The notes: generated from the letters alone by a model not told the origin. A stretch of DNA of 64,000 nt from Rhizobium sp. CG5 (GCF_023701945.1 NZ_JABAEF010000003.1:186001-250000); one strand, 5' to 3'. Positions 11,110 to 19,607 are shown, numbered from the stretch's first letter. Translations and numbers: made by a program.

Positions 11110-11125
11110 TTTACCAATCGGTCAA
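11110..11125. promoter_or_regulatory. Candidate RutR-type operator before the pyrimidine catabolic operon
   Basis: TTTACCAATCGGTCAA matches the known E. coli RutR consensus TTGACCA-N2-TGGTCAA at 12 of 14 fixed positions. It lies in the 303-bp divergent region between rutR and the N-carbamoyl-beta-alanine amidohydrolase gene. A second small symmetry (GGTC...GACC, 11120-11134) overlaps its right half. The rest of the region (10964-11266) has no gene that I can see. Confidence 0.6.
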
Positions 11126-11266
11126 ATATCGACCAGTTGCTGCGCAAAGGCAACCATCGATATAACAACCCGGAAAAAGCCAAAAAAATGGCCGCCGGAG
11201 ACCGGGGAACAGATTGGGGACAGACCGCTTGCAGGCTCCCCAGAGAAACAGGCGAGGACTTTTGTA

Positions 11267-12520
11267 ATGACGGCAGCACCCGGCGAGAACATGCGCGTGA
11301 ATGGCGATCGTCTGTGGGATTCGCTCATGGACATGGCGAAGATCGGCCCTGGCGTGGCCGGTGGCAACAATCGCCAGACCCTGACCGACGAGGACGCGGC
11401 GGGCCGCTCGCTGTTTCAGACCTGGTGCGAGGATGCCGGCCTGACCATGGGGCTCGACCAGATGGGCACGATGTTTGCCACCCGCCCCGGCACCGACCCG
11501 GACGCCCTGCCCGTCTATGTCGGCAGCCATCTCGACACCCAGCCGACCGGCGGCAAATATGACGGCGTGCTCGGCGTATTGGCGGCGCTCGAAGTGGTGC
11601 GCTCGATGAACGATCTCGGCGTCAAGACGAAACATCCCATCGTCGTCACCAACTGGGCCAACGAGGAAGGCGCCCGCTTTGCGCCGGCCATGCTGGCCTC
11701 CGGCGTCTTTGCCGGCGTGCACAGCCTCGACTACGCCTATTCGCGAAAAGATCCGGACGGCAAGACCTATGGCGACGAGTTGCAGCGCATCGGCTGGCGC
11801 GGCGAGGAAGAGGTGGGCGCGAGGCAGATGCACGCCTATTTCGAATATCATATCGAACAGGGGCCGATCCTCGAGGCCGAGGATAAACAGATCGGCGTCG
11901 TCACCCACTGTCAGGGCCTGTGGTGGCTGGAATTCACGCTCACCGGCCGCGAGGCCCATACCGGCTCGACGCCGATGAACCTGCGCGTCAATGCCGGCCT
12001 TGCCATGGCGCGCATCCTGGAAATGGTCCAGACGGTGGCGATGAGTGAACAGCCGGGCGCCGTCGGCGGCGTCGGCCAGGTCAAGTTCTCGCCCAATTCG
12101 CGCAACGTCCTGCCCGGCACGGTGGTCTTCACCGTCGACATCCGCACGCCAAGCCAGGACAAGCTCGACCGCATGCGGGCGAAGATCGAGGCGGAAGCGG
12201 CGACGATCTGCGCGGCACTCGGCGTCGGCTGTTCGGTCGAGGCCGTCGGCCATTTCGATCCGATCACCTTCGATCCGAAACTGGTCGACAGCGTGCGCAA
12301 CGCCGCCGAACGGCTCGGCTACAGCCATATGAACATCATTTCCGGCGCCGGCCACGACGCCTGCTGGGCGGCCAAGGTGGCACCCGCCACCATGATCATG
12401 TGCCCCTGCGTCGGCGGCCTGTCCCACAACGAGGCCGAGGAAATATCCAAGGACTGGGCCTTGGCCGGCGCCGACGTGCTGCTGCATGCGGTGCTGGAGA
12501 CGGCGGAGATTGTGGGGTAA
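11267..12520 (+). CDS. N-carbamoyl-beta-alanine amidohydrolase (beta-ureidopropionase), M20-type Zn hydrolase
   Basis: The third step of reductive pyrimidine breakdown: N-carbamoyl-beta-alanine to beta-alanine, CO2 and NH3. The 417-aa protein belongs to the AmaB/HyuC/AllC branch of M20 peptidases. It has GSHLDTQPTGGKYDG (about residue 86), NEEGARF (about 131), the HTGSTPM substrate-domain motif (about 231), GAGHDA (about 361) and LSHNEAE (about 385). The ATG follows GAGGAC. Allantoate or N-carbamoyl-amino acids are substrates of relatives, but dihydropyrimidinase downstream and preTA point to the pyrimidine route. Confidence 0.9.
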   Translation: MTAAPGENMRVNGDRLWDSLMDMAKIGPGVAGGNNRQTLTDEDAAGRSLFQTWCEDAGLTMGLDQMGTMFATRPGTDPDALPVYVGSHLDTQPTGGKYDGVLGVLAALEVVRSMNDLGVKTKHPIVVTNWANEEGARFAPAMLASGVFAGVHSLDYAYSRKDPDGKTYGDELQRIGWRGEEEVGARQMHAYFEYHIEQGPILEAEDKQIGVVTHCQGLWWLEFTLTGREAHTGSTPMNLRVNAGLAMARILEMVQTVAMSEQPGAVGGVGQVKFSPNSRNVLPGTVVFTVDIRTPSQDKLDRMRAKIEAEAATICAALGVGCSVEAVGHFDPITFDPKLVDSVRNAAERLGYSHMNIISGAGHDACWAAKVAPATMIMCPCVGGLSHNEAEEISKDWALAGADVLLHAVLETAEIVG

Positions 12521-12555
12521 GTTGCAGTGCCTTCTTGATCGAACAGGAGATCACC

Positions 12556-12768
12556 ATGGGACGACCAACGGAATTGTCGCAGGAAGAGCGCGCTGATCTG
12601 ATGCGCCGCGGCTACCGGCCAGTCGAGATCTGGGTGCCCGATCTCGATAATGAGGTGCTCCGCAGACAGCTCCAGGAGGAAGCGCAACGGATCGCGCAAG
12701 CCGATGCGAAGGAAGGCATCATGGATTGGATTGAAGCTGTCGGACCCACGGATTGGGACAAGCCGTGA
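12556..12768 (+). CDS. MazE-like (DUF3018-type) antitoxin
   Basis: A 70-aa acidic protein beginning MGRPTELSQEERADLMRRGY, with a RPVEIWVPDL segment typical of MazE-like DUF3018 antitoxins. The ATG has an AGGAGA ribosome site. The stop TGA (12766-12768) overlaps the GTG start of the toxin in a GTGA, so the two are translationally coupled. It sits 35 bp after the amidohydrolase gene, inside the pyrimidine operon. Confidence 0.85.
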   Translation: MGRPTELSQEERADLMRRGYRPVEIWVPDLDNEVLRRQLQEEAQRIAQADAKEGIMDWIEAVGPTDWDKP

Positions 12769-13145
12769 AGTTGAGTCGGGGAGACGTCGTAATCGCTGTT
12801 TTTCCGGGTGAACTGGGCAAACCGAGGCCGGCTGTCATTCTCCAACCAGACCAACTGACAGAGATATTCAGCACTGTTCTGGCCTGCCCGATGACAACAC
12901 ACCTGATCGATGCTCCCATACTGCGACCGATCATTGCACCGAATGGTGAAAATGGTTTGCAGGAATTCTCACAAATCATGGTGGAAAAAATCTCGCCATT
13001 GAGGAAGGACGTCATTCGTCAGCAGATCGGACGGCTGGGCGCTGGAGAGATGAAGCGGCTCGAAGCAGCGCTTATTCACGTCACTGGCCTGGGATATGCA
13101 ATTTCTCCCGCGAATGAAGTCGAACAAACAGGGGAACAACAATGA
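12765..13145 (+). CDS. MazF/PemK-family endoribonuclease toxin
   Basis: A 126-aa protein with the MazF/PemK fold signature: RGDVVIAVFPGELGKPRPAV near the N-terminus, then TVLACPMTT, RPIIAPNGENGL and a SQIMVEKISPLRKD segment. Family members cleave mRNA and are neutralised by the partner antitoxin. I chose the GTG at 12765, which overlaps the antitoxin stop; an in-frame TTG at 12753 is less likely. Its own TGA overlaps the ATG of dihydropyrimidinase (ATGA at 13142-13145), so the toxin and a catabolic enzyme are coupled. Key basic residues look intact, so an active toxin is likely. Confidence 0.88.
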   Translation: MKLSRGDVVIAVFPGELGKPRPAVILQPDQLTEIFSTVLACPMTTHLIDAPILRPIIAPNGENGLQEFSQIMVEKISPLRKDVIRQQIGRLGAGEMKRLEAALIHVTGLGYAISPANEVEQTGEQQ

Positions 13146-14596
13146 CCACAGTCATCAAGAACGGCACGATCGTCACCGCCGACCTCACCTACAAGGCGGA
13201 CGTCAAGATCGACGGCGGCGTGATCGTCGAGATAGGTCCAAACCTGTCCGGCGATGAGACCCTGGACGCCACCGGCTGCTATGTCATGCCGGGCGGCATC
13301 GATCCGCATGTGCATCTGGAAATGCCCTTCATGGGCACCTATTCAGCCGATAATTTCGAGAGCGGCACGCGGGCGGCCCTTTCCGGCGGCACCACCATGG
13401 TGGTCGATTTCTGTCTGCCGGCGCCCGACCAGTCCCTGCTCGATGCCCTGCAGATGTGGCACAACAAGACGTCGCGCGCCAACACCGACTATTCCTTCCA
13501 CATGGCGATCACCGGCTGGAACGAACGGGTGTTCGATGAGATGAAGACCGTCGTTCAGGACAAGGGCATCAACACCTTCAAGCATTTCATGGCCTATAAG
13601 GGCGCGCTGATGGTCAATGACGACGAGATGTTCGCCTCCTTCTCGCGCTGCGCCGAACTCGGCGCCCTGCCGCTGGTCCATGCCGAAAACGGCGACGTGG
13701 TGGCGGCCATGTCGGCCAAGCTCTTGGCCGAGGGCAACAACGGCCCCGAGGCGCATGCCTATTCTCGGCCGGCGGAAGTCGAGGGCGAGGCCACCAACCG
13801 TGCCATCATGCTGGCCGACATGGCCGGCGTGCCGCTCTATGTGGTGCACACCTCCTGCGAACAGAGCCACGAGGCCATCCGCCGCGCCCGGCAAAAAGGC
13901 ATGCGGGTCTATGGCGAGCCGCTGATCCAGCATCTGACACTCGACGAGAGCGAATATTTCAGTAAGGATTGGGACCACGCCGCCCGCCGCGTCATGAGCC
14001 CGCCGTTCCGCAACAAGACGCACCAGGACAGTCTTTGGGCCGGCCTGCAGGCAGGCTCGCTGTCGGTCGTCGCCACCGACCACTGCGCGTTTACAACCGA
14101 CCAGAAACGCTTCGGCCTTAATGATTTCACCAAAATCCCCAACGGCACCGGCGGCCTGGAAGACCGTCTGCCGATGCTTTGGACCTATGGCGTGGCGACA
14201 GGTCGCCTGACCATGAACGAATTCGTCGCCGTCACCTCGACCAATATCGCCAAGATCCTCAACATCTATCCGAAAAAGGGCGCCATCCTAGTGGGCAGCG
14301 ACGCCGACATCGTCGTGCTTGATCCAAAACGCTCCAAGACGATCTCGGCCAAGACCCAGCAATCGGCGATCGACTACAATGTCTTCGAGGGCAAGACCGT
14401 CACCGGCCTGCCGCGGTTCACGCTGACCCGCGGCAAGGTGGCGATCGAGGAAGGCACGGTGAAGACGGAAGAAGGCCACGGCCAGTTCGTCAGCCGAGAG
14501 CCTTATTCGGCGGTCAACAAGGCGCTGTCCACCTGGAAGGACCTGGTCTCGCCGCGCAAGGTGGAACGCACCGGCATTCCGGCGAGCGGGGTTTGA
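13142..14596 (+). CDS. hydA: Dihydropyrimidinase (D-hydantoinase)
   Basis: Hydrolyses dihydrouracil and dihydrothymine to N-carbamoyl-beta-amino acids, the second step between PreTA and the amidohydrolase. The 484-aa cyclic amidohydrolase shows HVHLEMP (about residue 58), the carboxylated lysine in MAYKGALM (about 150), HAENGD (about 180), HTSCEQ (about 236) and TDHCAF (about 311), so all metal ligands are present. The start overlaps the toxin stop, and the ribosome site AGGGGA lies inside the toxin coding sequence. Confidence 0.94.
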   Translation: MTTVIKNGTIVTADLTYKADVKIDGGVIVEIGPNLSGDETLDATGCYVMPGGIDPHVHLEMPFMGTYSADNFESGTRAALSGGTTMVVDFCLPAPDQSLLDALQMWHNKTSRANTDYSFHMAITGWNERVFDEMKTVVQDKGINTFKHFMAYKGALMVNDDEMFASFSRCAELGALPLVHAENGDVVAAMSAKLLAEGNNGPEAHAYSRPAEVEGEATNRAIMLADMAGVPLYVVHTSCEQSHEAIRRARQKGMRVYGEPLIQHLTLDESEYFSKDWDHAARRVMSPPFRNKTHQDSLWAGLQAGSLSVVATDHCAFTTDQKRFGLNDFTKIPNGTGGLEDRLPMLWTYGVATGRLTMNEFVAVTSTNIAKILNIYPKKGAILVGSDADIVVLDPKRSKTISAKTQQSAIDYNVFEGKTVTGLPRFTLTRGKVAIEEGTVKTEEGHGQFVSREPYSAVNKALSTWKDLVSPRKVERTGIPASGV

Positions 14597-14628
14597 CGAT
14601 CTCTGAGATGGCGCATTCCGTGGCTTTC

Positions 14629-14790
14629 CCCCCCCTCTGTCGCTCCGCGACATCTCCCCCTCAAGGGGGGAGATCGATCGCCGCCGAAACACGCGTCAAC
14701 CACAGCTTCCAGACTTTGCCTCCGGCAGGAGTACGGATGGAGCCGATCTCCCCCCTTGAGGGGGAGATGCCCGCCAGGGCAGAGGGGGGT
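14629..14790. repeat. Composite inverted-repeat element A (between convergent hydA and cupin genes)
   Basis: Left arm CCCCCCTCTG, hairpin GTCGC-TCC-GCGAC, then ATCTCCCCC-TCAA-GGGGGGAGAT. After about 65 bp of unrelated spacer comes the inverted right arm, ending GCAGAGGGGGGT, whose hairpin reads GCCC-TGGC-GGGC on the opposite strand. It belongs to the same family as elements B-E. Between two 3' ends it could serve as a two-way terminator. Confidence 0.85.
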
Positions 14791-14826
14791 AAAACCGCCC
14801 GTCAGTCCGCCCGGCAGCAGCTTTCC

Positions 14827-15252
14827 TCACGCCGGCAGCGGCATCTCCACCAACGCATCCAGCTCCGGCAACAGCACGACGCTTTCCTGCTCGTTGGGAT
14901 CGGTGCGGGCGATCAGCGCCGTGCAGGGCGTGCTCGACAGGTTGGCCGGCACATGCGGCACGCCGGCCGGGATGTAGAACAGCTCGCCGGCATGCACTAT
15001 GACATGGTGTTCCAGGCGCTCGCCGTACCAGGTATGGGCCGAGCCCGACAGCATGTAGATCGCCGTCTCGTGGCTCTCGTGCAGATGCGCCTTGGCCTTG
15101 GTGCCCGGCGGCATGGTCAGGATATGCATGCAGATGCCTTTGGCACCCGTGCTTTCGGCCGAAATGCCGTGAAAATAGGAAAGCCCCTGCTTGCCGTCAT
15201 AGGTGGCGCCGGGCTTGACGAGCCGGCAGGTGGGTTTTGATGCTTGATCCAT
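14827..15252 (-). CDS. Cupin-domain protein
   Basis: A 141-aa single cupin barrel with the metal-binding core KAHLHESHETAIYMLSG (motif 1, about residues 55-71) and GELFYIPAGVPHVP (motif 2, about 90-103). The ATG at 15252 has GAGGAGG directly upstream, and an upstream in-frame start was rejected for lack of one. It is convergent with hydA and divergent from the ABC importer genes. Related cupins can be sensors, isomerases or dioxygenases; no function can be given. Confidence 0.85.
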   Translation of the reverse strand: MDQASKPTCRLVKPGATYDGKQGLSYFHGISAESTGAKGICMHILTMPPGTKAKAHLHESHETAIYMLSGSAHTWYGERLEHHVIVHAGELFYIPAGVPHVPANLSSTPCTALIARTDPNEQESVVLLPELDALVEMPLPA

Positions 15253-15336
15253 TGCCGAATTCCTCCTCGAAAAGGGCCGTTGCCACAAAACCCGATAGGC
15301 CGGGCTGTCTCCATGGCCCTATGATAATACGCCAGA

Positions 15337-15353
15337 TGCAAAGCGCATTTGCA
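15337..15353. promoter_or_regulatory. Inverted repeat between the cupin and ABC importer genes
   Basis: TGCAAA-GCGCA-TTTGCA has perfect 6-bp arms and sits in the 124-bp divergent region, 24 bp before the ATPase start. It looks like an operator for a regulator of one or both sides. It does not resemble the RutR-like sites at 2635 and 11110. Confidence 0.45.
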
Positions 15354-15376
15354 AGAAGTCCGATGGGTCCCGCTTG

Positions 15377-16168
15377 ATGACATCCGCACCGTTTTCCGTC
15401 GTTTCGGCCAAAAATCTCTGCCTGACCTTTCAGACCGGCGATGGGCCGGTGCATGCCCTGTCGAATGTCGACCTGGAGGTGAAGAAGGGCGAATTCGTCT
15501 CCTTCATCGGCCCGTCCGGCTGCGGCAAGACGACCTTCCTGCGGGTCATCGCCGATCTCGAAAAACACACCAGCGGCACCATCACCGTCAATGGCATGAC
15601 GCCGGAAAACGCCCGCAAGGACCGCTCCTACGGCTATGTCTTCCAGGCTGCCGCCCTTTATCCCTGGCGCACCATTGAGGACAATGTCGCCCTGCCCCTG
15701 GAGATCATGGGTTTTACCCGCGACGAGCAGAAGAAGCGGGTCGGGCAGACGCTGGATCTGGTCAATCTCGCGGGCTTCGGCAAGAAATTCCCCTGGCAGC
15801 TCTCGGGCGGCATGCAGCAGCGCGCCTCGATCGCCCGGGCGCTCGCCTTCGATGCCGATCTGCTGCTGATGGACGAACCCTTCGGCGCGCTCGACGAGAT
15901 CGTCCGCGACCATCTGAACGAACAGCTGCTGAAGCTCTGGGACCGCACCAACAAGACCATCTGCTTCGTCACCCATTCCATTCCCGAAGCGGTCTATCTC
16001 TCCACCAAGATCGTCGTCATGAGCCCCCGCCCCGGCCGCGTCACCGACATCATCGAATCGACCCTGCCGAAGGAGCGCCCGCTCGGCATCCGCGAAACGC
16101 CAGAATTCCTGGAGATCGCCCACCGGGTTCGGGAAGGTTTGAGAGCGGGGCATAGTTATGAGGAATAA
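15377..16168 (+). CDS. ABC transporter ATPase (nitrate/taurine/NMT1-type importer)
   Basis: A 263-aa nucleotide-binding subunit of the SsuB/TauB/ThiZ class, with Walker A GPSGCGKTT (about residue 45), signature LSGGMQQRASIARAL (about 140) and Walker B LLLMDEPFGALDE (about 162). It energises uptake with the two permeases at 16780-18530 and the binding protein at 18553. The ATG at 15377 was taken over the adjacent TTG. A repeat element (16227-16406) separates it from the rest of the operon. Confidence 0.92.
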   Translation: MTSAPFSVVSAKNLCLTFQTGDGPVHALSNVDLEVKKGEFVSFIGPSGCGKTTFLRVIADLEKHTSGTITVNGMTPENARKDRSYGYVFQAAALYPWRTIEDNVALPLEIMGFTRDEQKKRVGQTLDLVNLAGFGKKFPWQLSGGMQQRASIARALAFDADLLLMDEPFGALDEIVRDHLNEQLLKLWDRTNKTICFVTHSIPEAVYLSTKIVVMSPRPGRVTDIIESTLPKERPLGIRETPEFLEIAHRVREGLRAGHSYEE

Positions 16169-16226
16169 TCGGCTGCATTTGCCCCTTGCGGTAGCCGAAC
16201 GAGGTCAACCGGCGGCATGCGCGGTT

Positions 16227-16406
16227 ACCCCCCTCTGTCACTCCGTGACATCTCCCCCTCAAGGGGGGAGATTGGCCGCCAACGCTGCGGCCGTCTTGAG
16301 AAGGAAAACGCCAACAGCAGCTCGCCCTGGAAATCTGCGCAAAGCGTTTCGCGTCTTGCCAATCTCCCCCCTTGAGGGGGAGATGTCCGGCAGGACAGAG
16401 GGGGGT
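16227..16406. repeat. Composite inverted-repeat element B (inside the ABC importer operon)
   Basis: A 180-bp element with near-identical 46-bp inverted ends. The left arm carries hairpin GTCAC-TCC-GTGAC; the right arm, read on the opposite strand, carries GTCC-TGCC-GGAC at the same position. Both arms share the second hairpin ATCTCCCCC-TCAA-GGGGGGAGATT. It fills most of the 273-bp gap between the ATPase gene and the next gene, so it would be transcribed within the operon. Confidence 0.88.
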
Positions 16407-16441
16407 GTGTTTTCCACAAGGCTGACCAAGGACATGACCCC

Positions 16442-16777
16442 ATGAACCCCGCCTTCCTCCTCTGGCTCGGCGCCGCCATGGTGGTCTTTCTCGGTGCCGC
16501 CACCGCCTCGCGGGCCTATATTGCCAGCAGCAATCTCTGGGTGCTCGGCGGATCGCTGGCGCTCTATTGCATCGGCAATCTGCTGATGGTGAAGCTGATG
16601 CGCGAAGGCGGGCTGGGTCTGGCGATTTCAGCCTCCTCGGTCGCCCAGCTGCTGCTGATCAACATCATCGCCTTCCTCGTCTTCGGCGAGCGCCTGACAC
16701 CCGTGCAGATCGCCGGCGTGGCGCTTGGCGTCGTGTCGATGGGACTGATGCTATTTCCCTCGAAGGGCGGTGTCTGA
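16442..16777 (+). CDS. Small EamA/SMR-like membrane protein
   Basis: A 111-aa hydrophobic protein with four predicted helices, ending in FLVFGERLTPVQIAGVALGVVSMGLML, the signature of one EamA (drug/metabolite transporter) repeat. Full DMT proteins have ten helices from two repeats, so this is a half-size, SMR-like form. It has a ribosome site AAGGAC and lies 2 bp before the first permease gene, inside the ABC importer operon. It might add a second uptake or export route for the same compound; that is inference. Confidence 0.8.
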   Translation: MNPAFLLWLGAAMVVFLGAATASRAYIASSNLWVLGGSLALYCIGNLLMVKLMREGGLGLAISASSVAQLLLINIIAFLVFGERLTPVQIAGVALGVVSMGLMLFPSKGGV

Positions 16778-16779
16778 CC

Positions 16780-17664
16780 ATGACAAAGCCAAGCCTATTC
16801 CGCGACCGCATCCTGCCGATCCTCACCGTCATCCTGGCGATCCTGGTGATCTGGCATCTTTGCGTCATCTCCCTGAATGCGCCCTTCGTGCGCGATCAGG
16901 CGGCGCGCGCCAAGGAGACCATCAGCTTTGCCCAGCTGGTCGAGCGCACCTTTGTCCAGGAGCGCCCGGTCCTGCCCGCCCCGCACCAGATCGCCGTCGA
17001 ACTCTGGGACACCACCGTCAACAAGGCGGTGACGTCCAAGCGCAGCCTCGTCTACCACGCCTGGATCACCCTGTCGGCGACGCTGGCCGGCTTTGCCATG
17101 GGCACCGTGCTCGGCATTGTTCTCGCCATCGGCATTGTCCACAACCGCGCCATGGACCGCTCGCTGATGCCCTGGGTGATCGCCAGCCAGACCATCCCGA
17201 TTCTCGCCATCGCGCCGATGATCATCGTCGTGCTCAACGCCATCGGCATATCAGGCATCATGCCGAAGGCGCTGATCTCGACCTACCTGTCCTTCTTCCC
17301 GATCGTCGTCGGCATGGTGAAGGGGCTCAGAAGCCCCGACACCATCTTCATCGACCTGATGCACACCTATAATGCCAGCCCCGCCCAGACCTTCTGGAAG
17401 CTGCGCTGGCCGGCCTCGATACCCTATCTCTTCACCTCGCTGAAGGTAGCGATCGCCATTTCGCTGGTCGGCGCCATCGTCGGCGAATTGCCGACCGGCG
17501 CGGTCGCCGGTCTCGGCGCGCGCCTGCTGTCCGGCTCCTATTACGGCCAGACCATCCAGATCTGGGCAGCCCTGTTCATGGCCGCCGGCCTTGCCGCCGT
17601 GCTGGTCTCGATCGTCGGTCTTGCCCATACCTCCGTCCTCAGGCGCATGGGGATGAAGCCATGA
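16780..17664 (+). CDS. ABC transporter permease 1
   Basis: A 294-aa inner-membrane permease of the binding-protein-dependent importer class. It has about six helices, with the conserved ATPase-contact loop near residues 195-215 (DLMHTYNASPAQTFWKLRWPASIPY). An unusual long loop of about 70 residues follows the first helix. Its stop overlaps the ATG of the second permease (ATGA), showing coupled translation. It works with the ATPase at 15377 and the binding protein at 18553. Confidence 0.9.
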   Translation: MTKPSLFRDRILPILTVILAILVIWHLCVISLNAPFVRDQAARAKETISFAQLVERTFVQERPVLPAPHQIAVELWDTTVNKAVTSKRSLVYHAWITLSATLAGFAMGTVLGIVLAIGIVHNRAMDRSLMPWVIASQTIPILAIAPMIIVVLNAIGISGIMPKALISTYLSFFPIVVGMVKGLRSPDTIFIDLMHTYNASPAQTFWKLRWPASIPYLFTSLKVAIAISLVGAIVGELPTGAVAGLGARLLSGSYYGQTIQIWAALFMAAGLAAVLVSIVGLAHTSVLRRMGMKP

Positions 17665-18530
17665 CCGGCGCGTATCTCATCTTTGCGCTTGTCTTCTGGG
17701 GAGCAGCCTGGGCGCTCAACGAATGGCTGGTGCGCCAGCGTTTCGCCCATGCCCCGACCCAACGGGCGGTCAATATCGCCGTGCCGGTGCTGTTCGGCGT
17801 GACCCTGCTGGTGATCTGGGAATGCGCGGTACGCGGCTTTGCCATCCCCGCCATCCTTCTGCCGGCGCCGTCGATGATCTGGATCCGGCTGATCCATTCG
17901 CTGCCGATCCTCTGGGCCGATTTTCAGCAGACTTTCTTGAAATCGGTGCTGACCGGCTATGTCGCCGGCTGCGGGCTCGGCTTCATCGCCGCCATCCTGA
18001 TCGACCGCTCGCCCTTCCTGCAGAAGGGCCTGCTGCCGATCGGAAATTTCGTCTCCGCCCTGCCCGTCGTCGGCGTGGCGCCGATCATGGTGATGTGGTT
18101 CGGCTTCGACTGGCCATCCAAGGTCGCCGTGGTGGTCATCATGACCTTCTTCCCCATGCTGGTGAACACCGTGCAGGGGTTAGCCGCCGCCAGCCCCATG
18201 GAGCGCGACCTGATGCGCACCTATGCGGCCTCCTGGTGGCAGACGCTGGTCAAGCTCAGGCTGCCCGCCGCATGGCCTTTCATCTTCAACGCCCTGAAGA
18301 TCAATTCGACGCTGGCGCTGATCGGCGCCATCGTGGCAGAATTCTTCGGCACCCCGATCGTCGGCATGGGGTTCCGGATTTCCACGGAAGTGGGGCGCAG
18401 CAATGTCGACATGGTCTGGGCCGAGATTGCGGTTGCCGCACTCGCCGGCTCGGTCTTCTATGGCGTGGTGGCGCTCGCCGAGCGCGCCGTTACGTTCTGG
18501 CATCCGTCTGTCCGTGGTGGGCAGGCATAA
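17661..18530 (+). CDS. ABC transporter permease 2
   Basis: A 289-aa permease paralogous to the preceding one, with the inner-membrane component loop (MERDLMRTYAASWWQTLVKLRLPAA) near residue 180. Two different permeases give a heterodimeric channel. The start overlaps the upstream stop by 4 nt and the binding-protein gene follows after 22 bp. Confidence 0.9.
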   Translation: MTGAYLIFALVFWGAAWALNEWLVRQRFAHAPTQRAVNIAVPVLFGVTLLVIWECAVRGFAIPAILLPAPSMIWIRLIHSLPILWADFQQTFLKSVLTGYVAGCGLGFIAAILIDRSPFLQKGLLPIGNFVSALPVVGVAPIMVMWFGFDWPSKVAVVVIMTFFPMLVNTVQGLAAASPMERDLMRTYAASWWQTLVKLRLPAAWPFIFNALKINSTLALIGAIVAEFFGTPIVGMGFRISTEVGRSNVDMVWAEIAVAALAGSVFYGVVALAERAVTFWHPSVRGGQA

Positions 18531-18552
18531 ACAAGAAGAGGGAACGAAGACA

Positions 18553-19545
18553 ATGAAAACCAGGATTGCAACAGTGCTGCTGGCCAGCGCCGTCTCGCTG
18601 ATGGCGATGCAGGCGGCCGCTGCCGACAAGGTGACGCTGCAGCTGAAATGGGTGACCCAGGCGCAGTTCGCCGGTTATTATGCCGCCAAGGACAAGGGTT
18701 TTTACGAGGCTGAAGGCCTCGATGTCGAGATCAAGCCGGGCGGACCGGATATCGCACCGGCCCAGGTCCTGGCCGGCGGCGGCGCCGACGTGATCGTCGA
18801 CTGGATGCCGTCAGCGCTTGCCACCCGCGAAAAGGGCGTGCCGCTCGTCAACATCGCCCAGCCGTTCAAGTCGTCCGGCATGATGCTGACCTGCCTGAAG
18901 GAAACCGGCATCACCAAGCCGGAAGACTTCAAGGGCAAGACGCTGGGCGTCTGGTTCTTCGGCAACGAATATCCGTTCCTGTCCTGGATGGCGACGCTCG
19001 GCATCAAGACCGACGGTTCCGAAGGTGGCGTGACCGTGCTCAAGCAGGGCTTCAACGTCGATCCGCTGCTGCAGAAGCAGGCGGCCTGCATCTCGACCAT
19101 GACCTATAACGAATACTGGCAGGTCATCGACGCCGGCATCAAGCCGGAGGAACTGGTCACCTTCAAATACGAGGATGAAGGCGTCGCCACGCTCGAAGAC
19201 GGCCTCTACGCGCTGGAAGACAAGCTTGCCGATCCGGCTTTCAAGGAAAAGATGGTCAAGTTCGTCCGCGCCTCGATGAAGGGCTGGAAATGGGCCGAGG
19301 AAAATCCGGATGACGCCGCCGACATCGTCCTCGAAAACGATGCCTCCGGCGCCCAGACCGAACAGCACCAGAAGCGCATGATGGGCGAAGTGGCCAAGCT
19401 GACCGCCGGCTCCAACGGCGCCCTCGACAAGGCCGACTACGACCGCACGGTCAAGACCCTGCTTGGCGGCGGATCGGATCCGGTCATCAGCAAGGAACCG
19501 ACCGGCGCCTTCACCACCGAGATCACCGACGCCGCCCTGAAATAA
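18553..19545 (+). CDS. NMT1/THI5-type ABC substrate-binding protein
   Basis: A 330-aa periplasmic protein with a signal peptide (KTRIATVLLASAVSLMAMQAAA, cut near residue 23). The mature part begins KVTLQLKWVTQAQFAGYYAAKDKGFY, the classic start of NMT1/THI5-like proteins such as ThiY. Relatives bind pyrimidine thiamin precursors, riboflavin, nitrate or alkylsulfonates. Its place next to hydA and the amidohydrolase suggests a pyrimidine, hydantoin or ureido ligand, but that is inference. It closes the operon, with a terminator just downstream. Confidence 0.9.
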   Translation: MKTRIATVLLASAVSLMAMQAAAADKVTLQLKWVTQAQFAGYYAAKDKGFYEAEGLDVEIKPGGPDIAPAQVLAGGGADVIVDWMPSALATREKGVPLVNIAQPFKSSGMMLTCLKETGITKPEDFKGKTLGVWFFGNEYPFLSWMATLGIKTDGSEGGVTVLKQGFNVDPLLQKQAACISTMTYNEYWQVIDAGIKPEELVTFKYEDEGVATLEDGLYALEDKLADPAFKEKMVKFVRASMKGWKWAEENPDDAADIVLENDASGAQTEQHQKRMMGEVAKLTAGSNGALDKADYDRTVKTLLGGGSDPVISKEPTGAFTTEITDAALK

Positions 19546-19575
19546 GGGTCGCTTAAGCTTTTATTTGAAAAACTG

Positions 19576-19607
19576 AGGCGCGCGGGCTGTTGTTCGCGCG
19601 CCTTTTC
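19576..19607 (+). terminator. Rho-independent terminator after the ABC importer operon
   Basis: A perfect 8-bp stem GGCGCGCG / CGCGCGCC with a 10-nt loop, followed by TTTTCT. It lies about 30 bp after the binding-protein stop. Confidence 0.85.
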
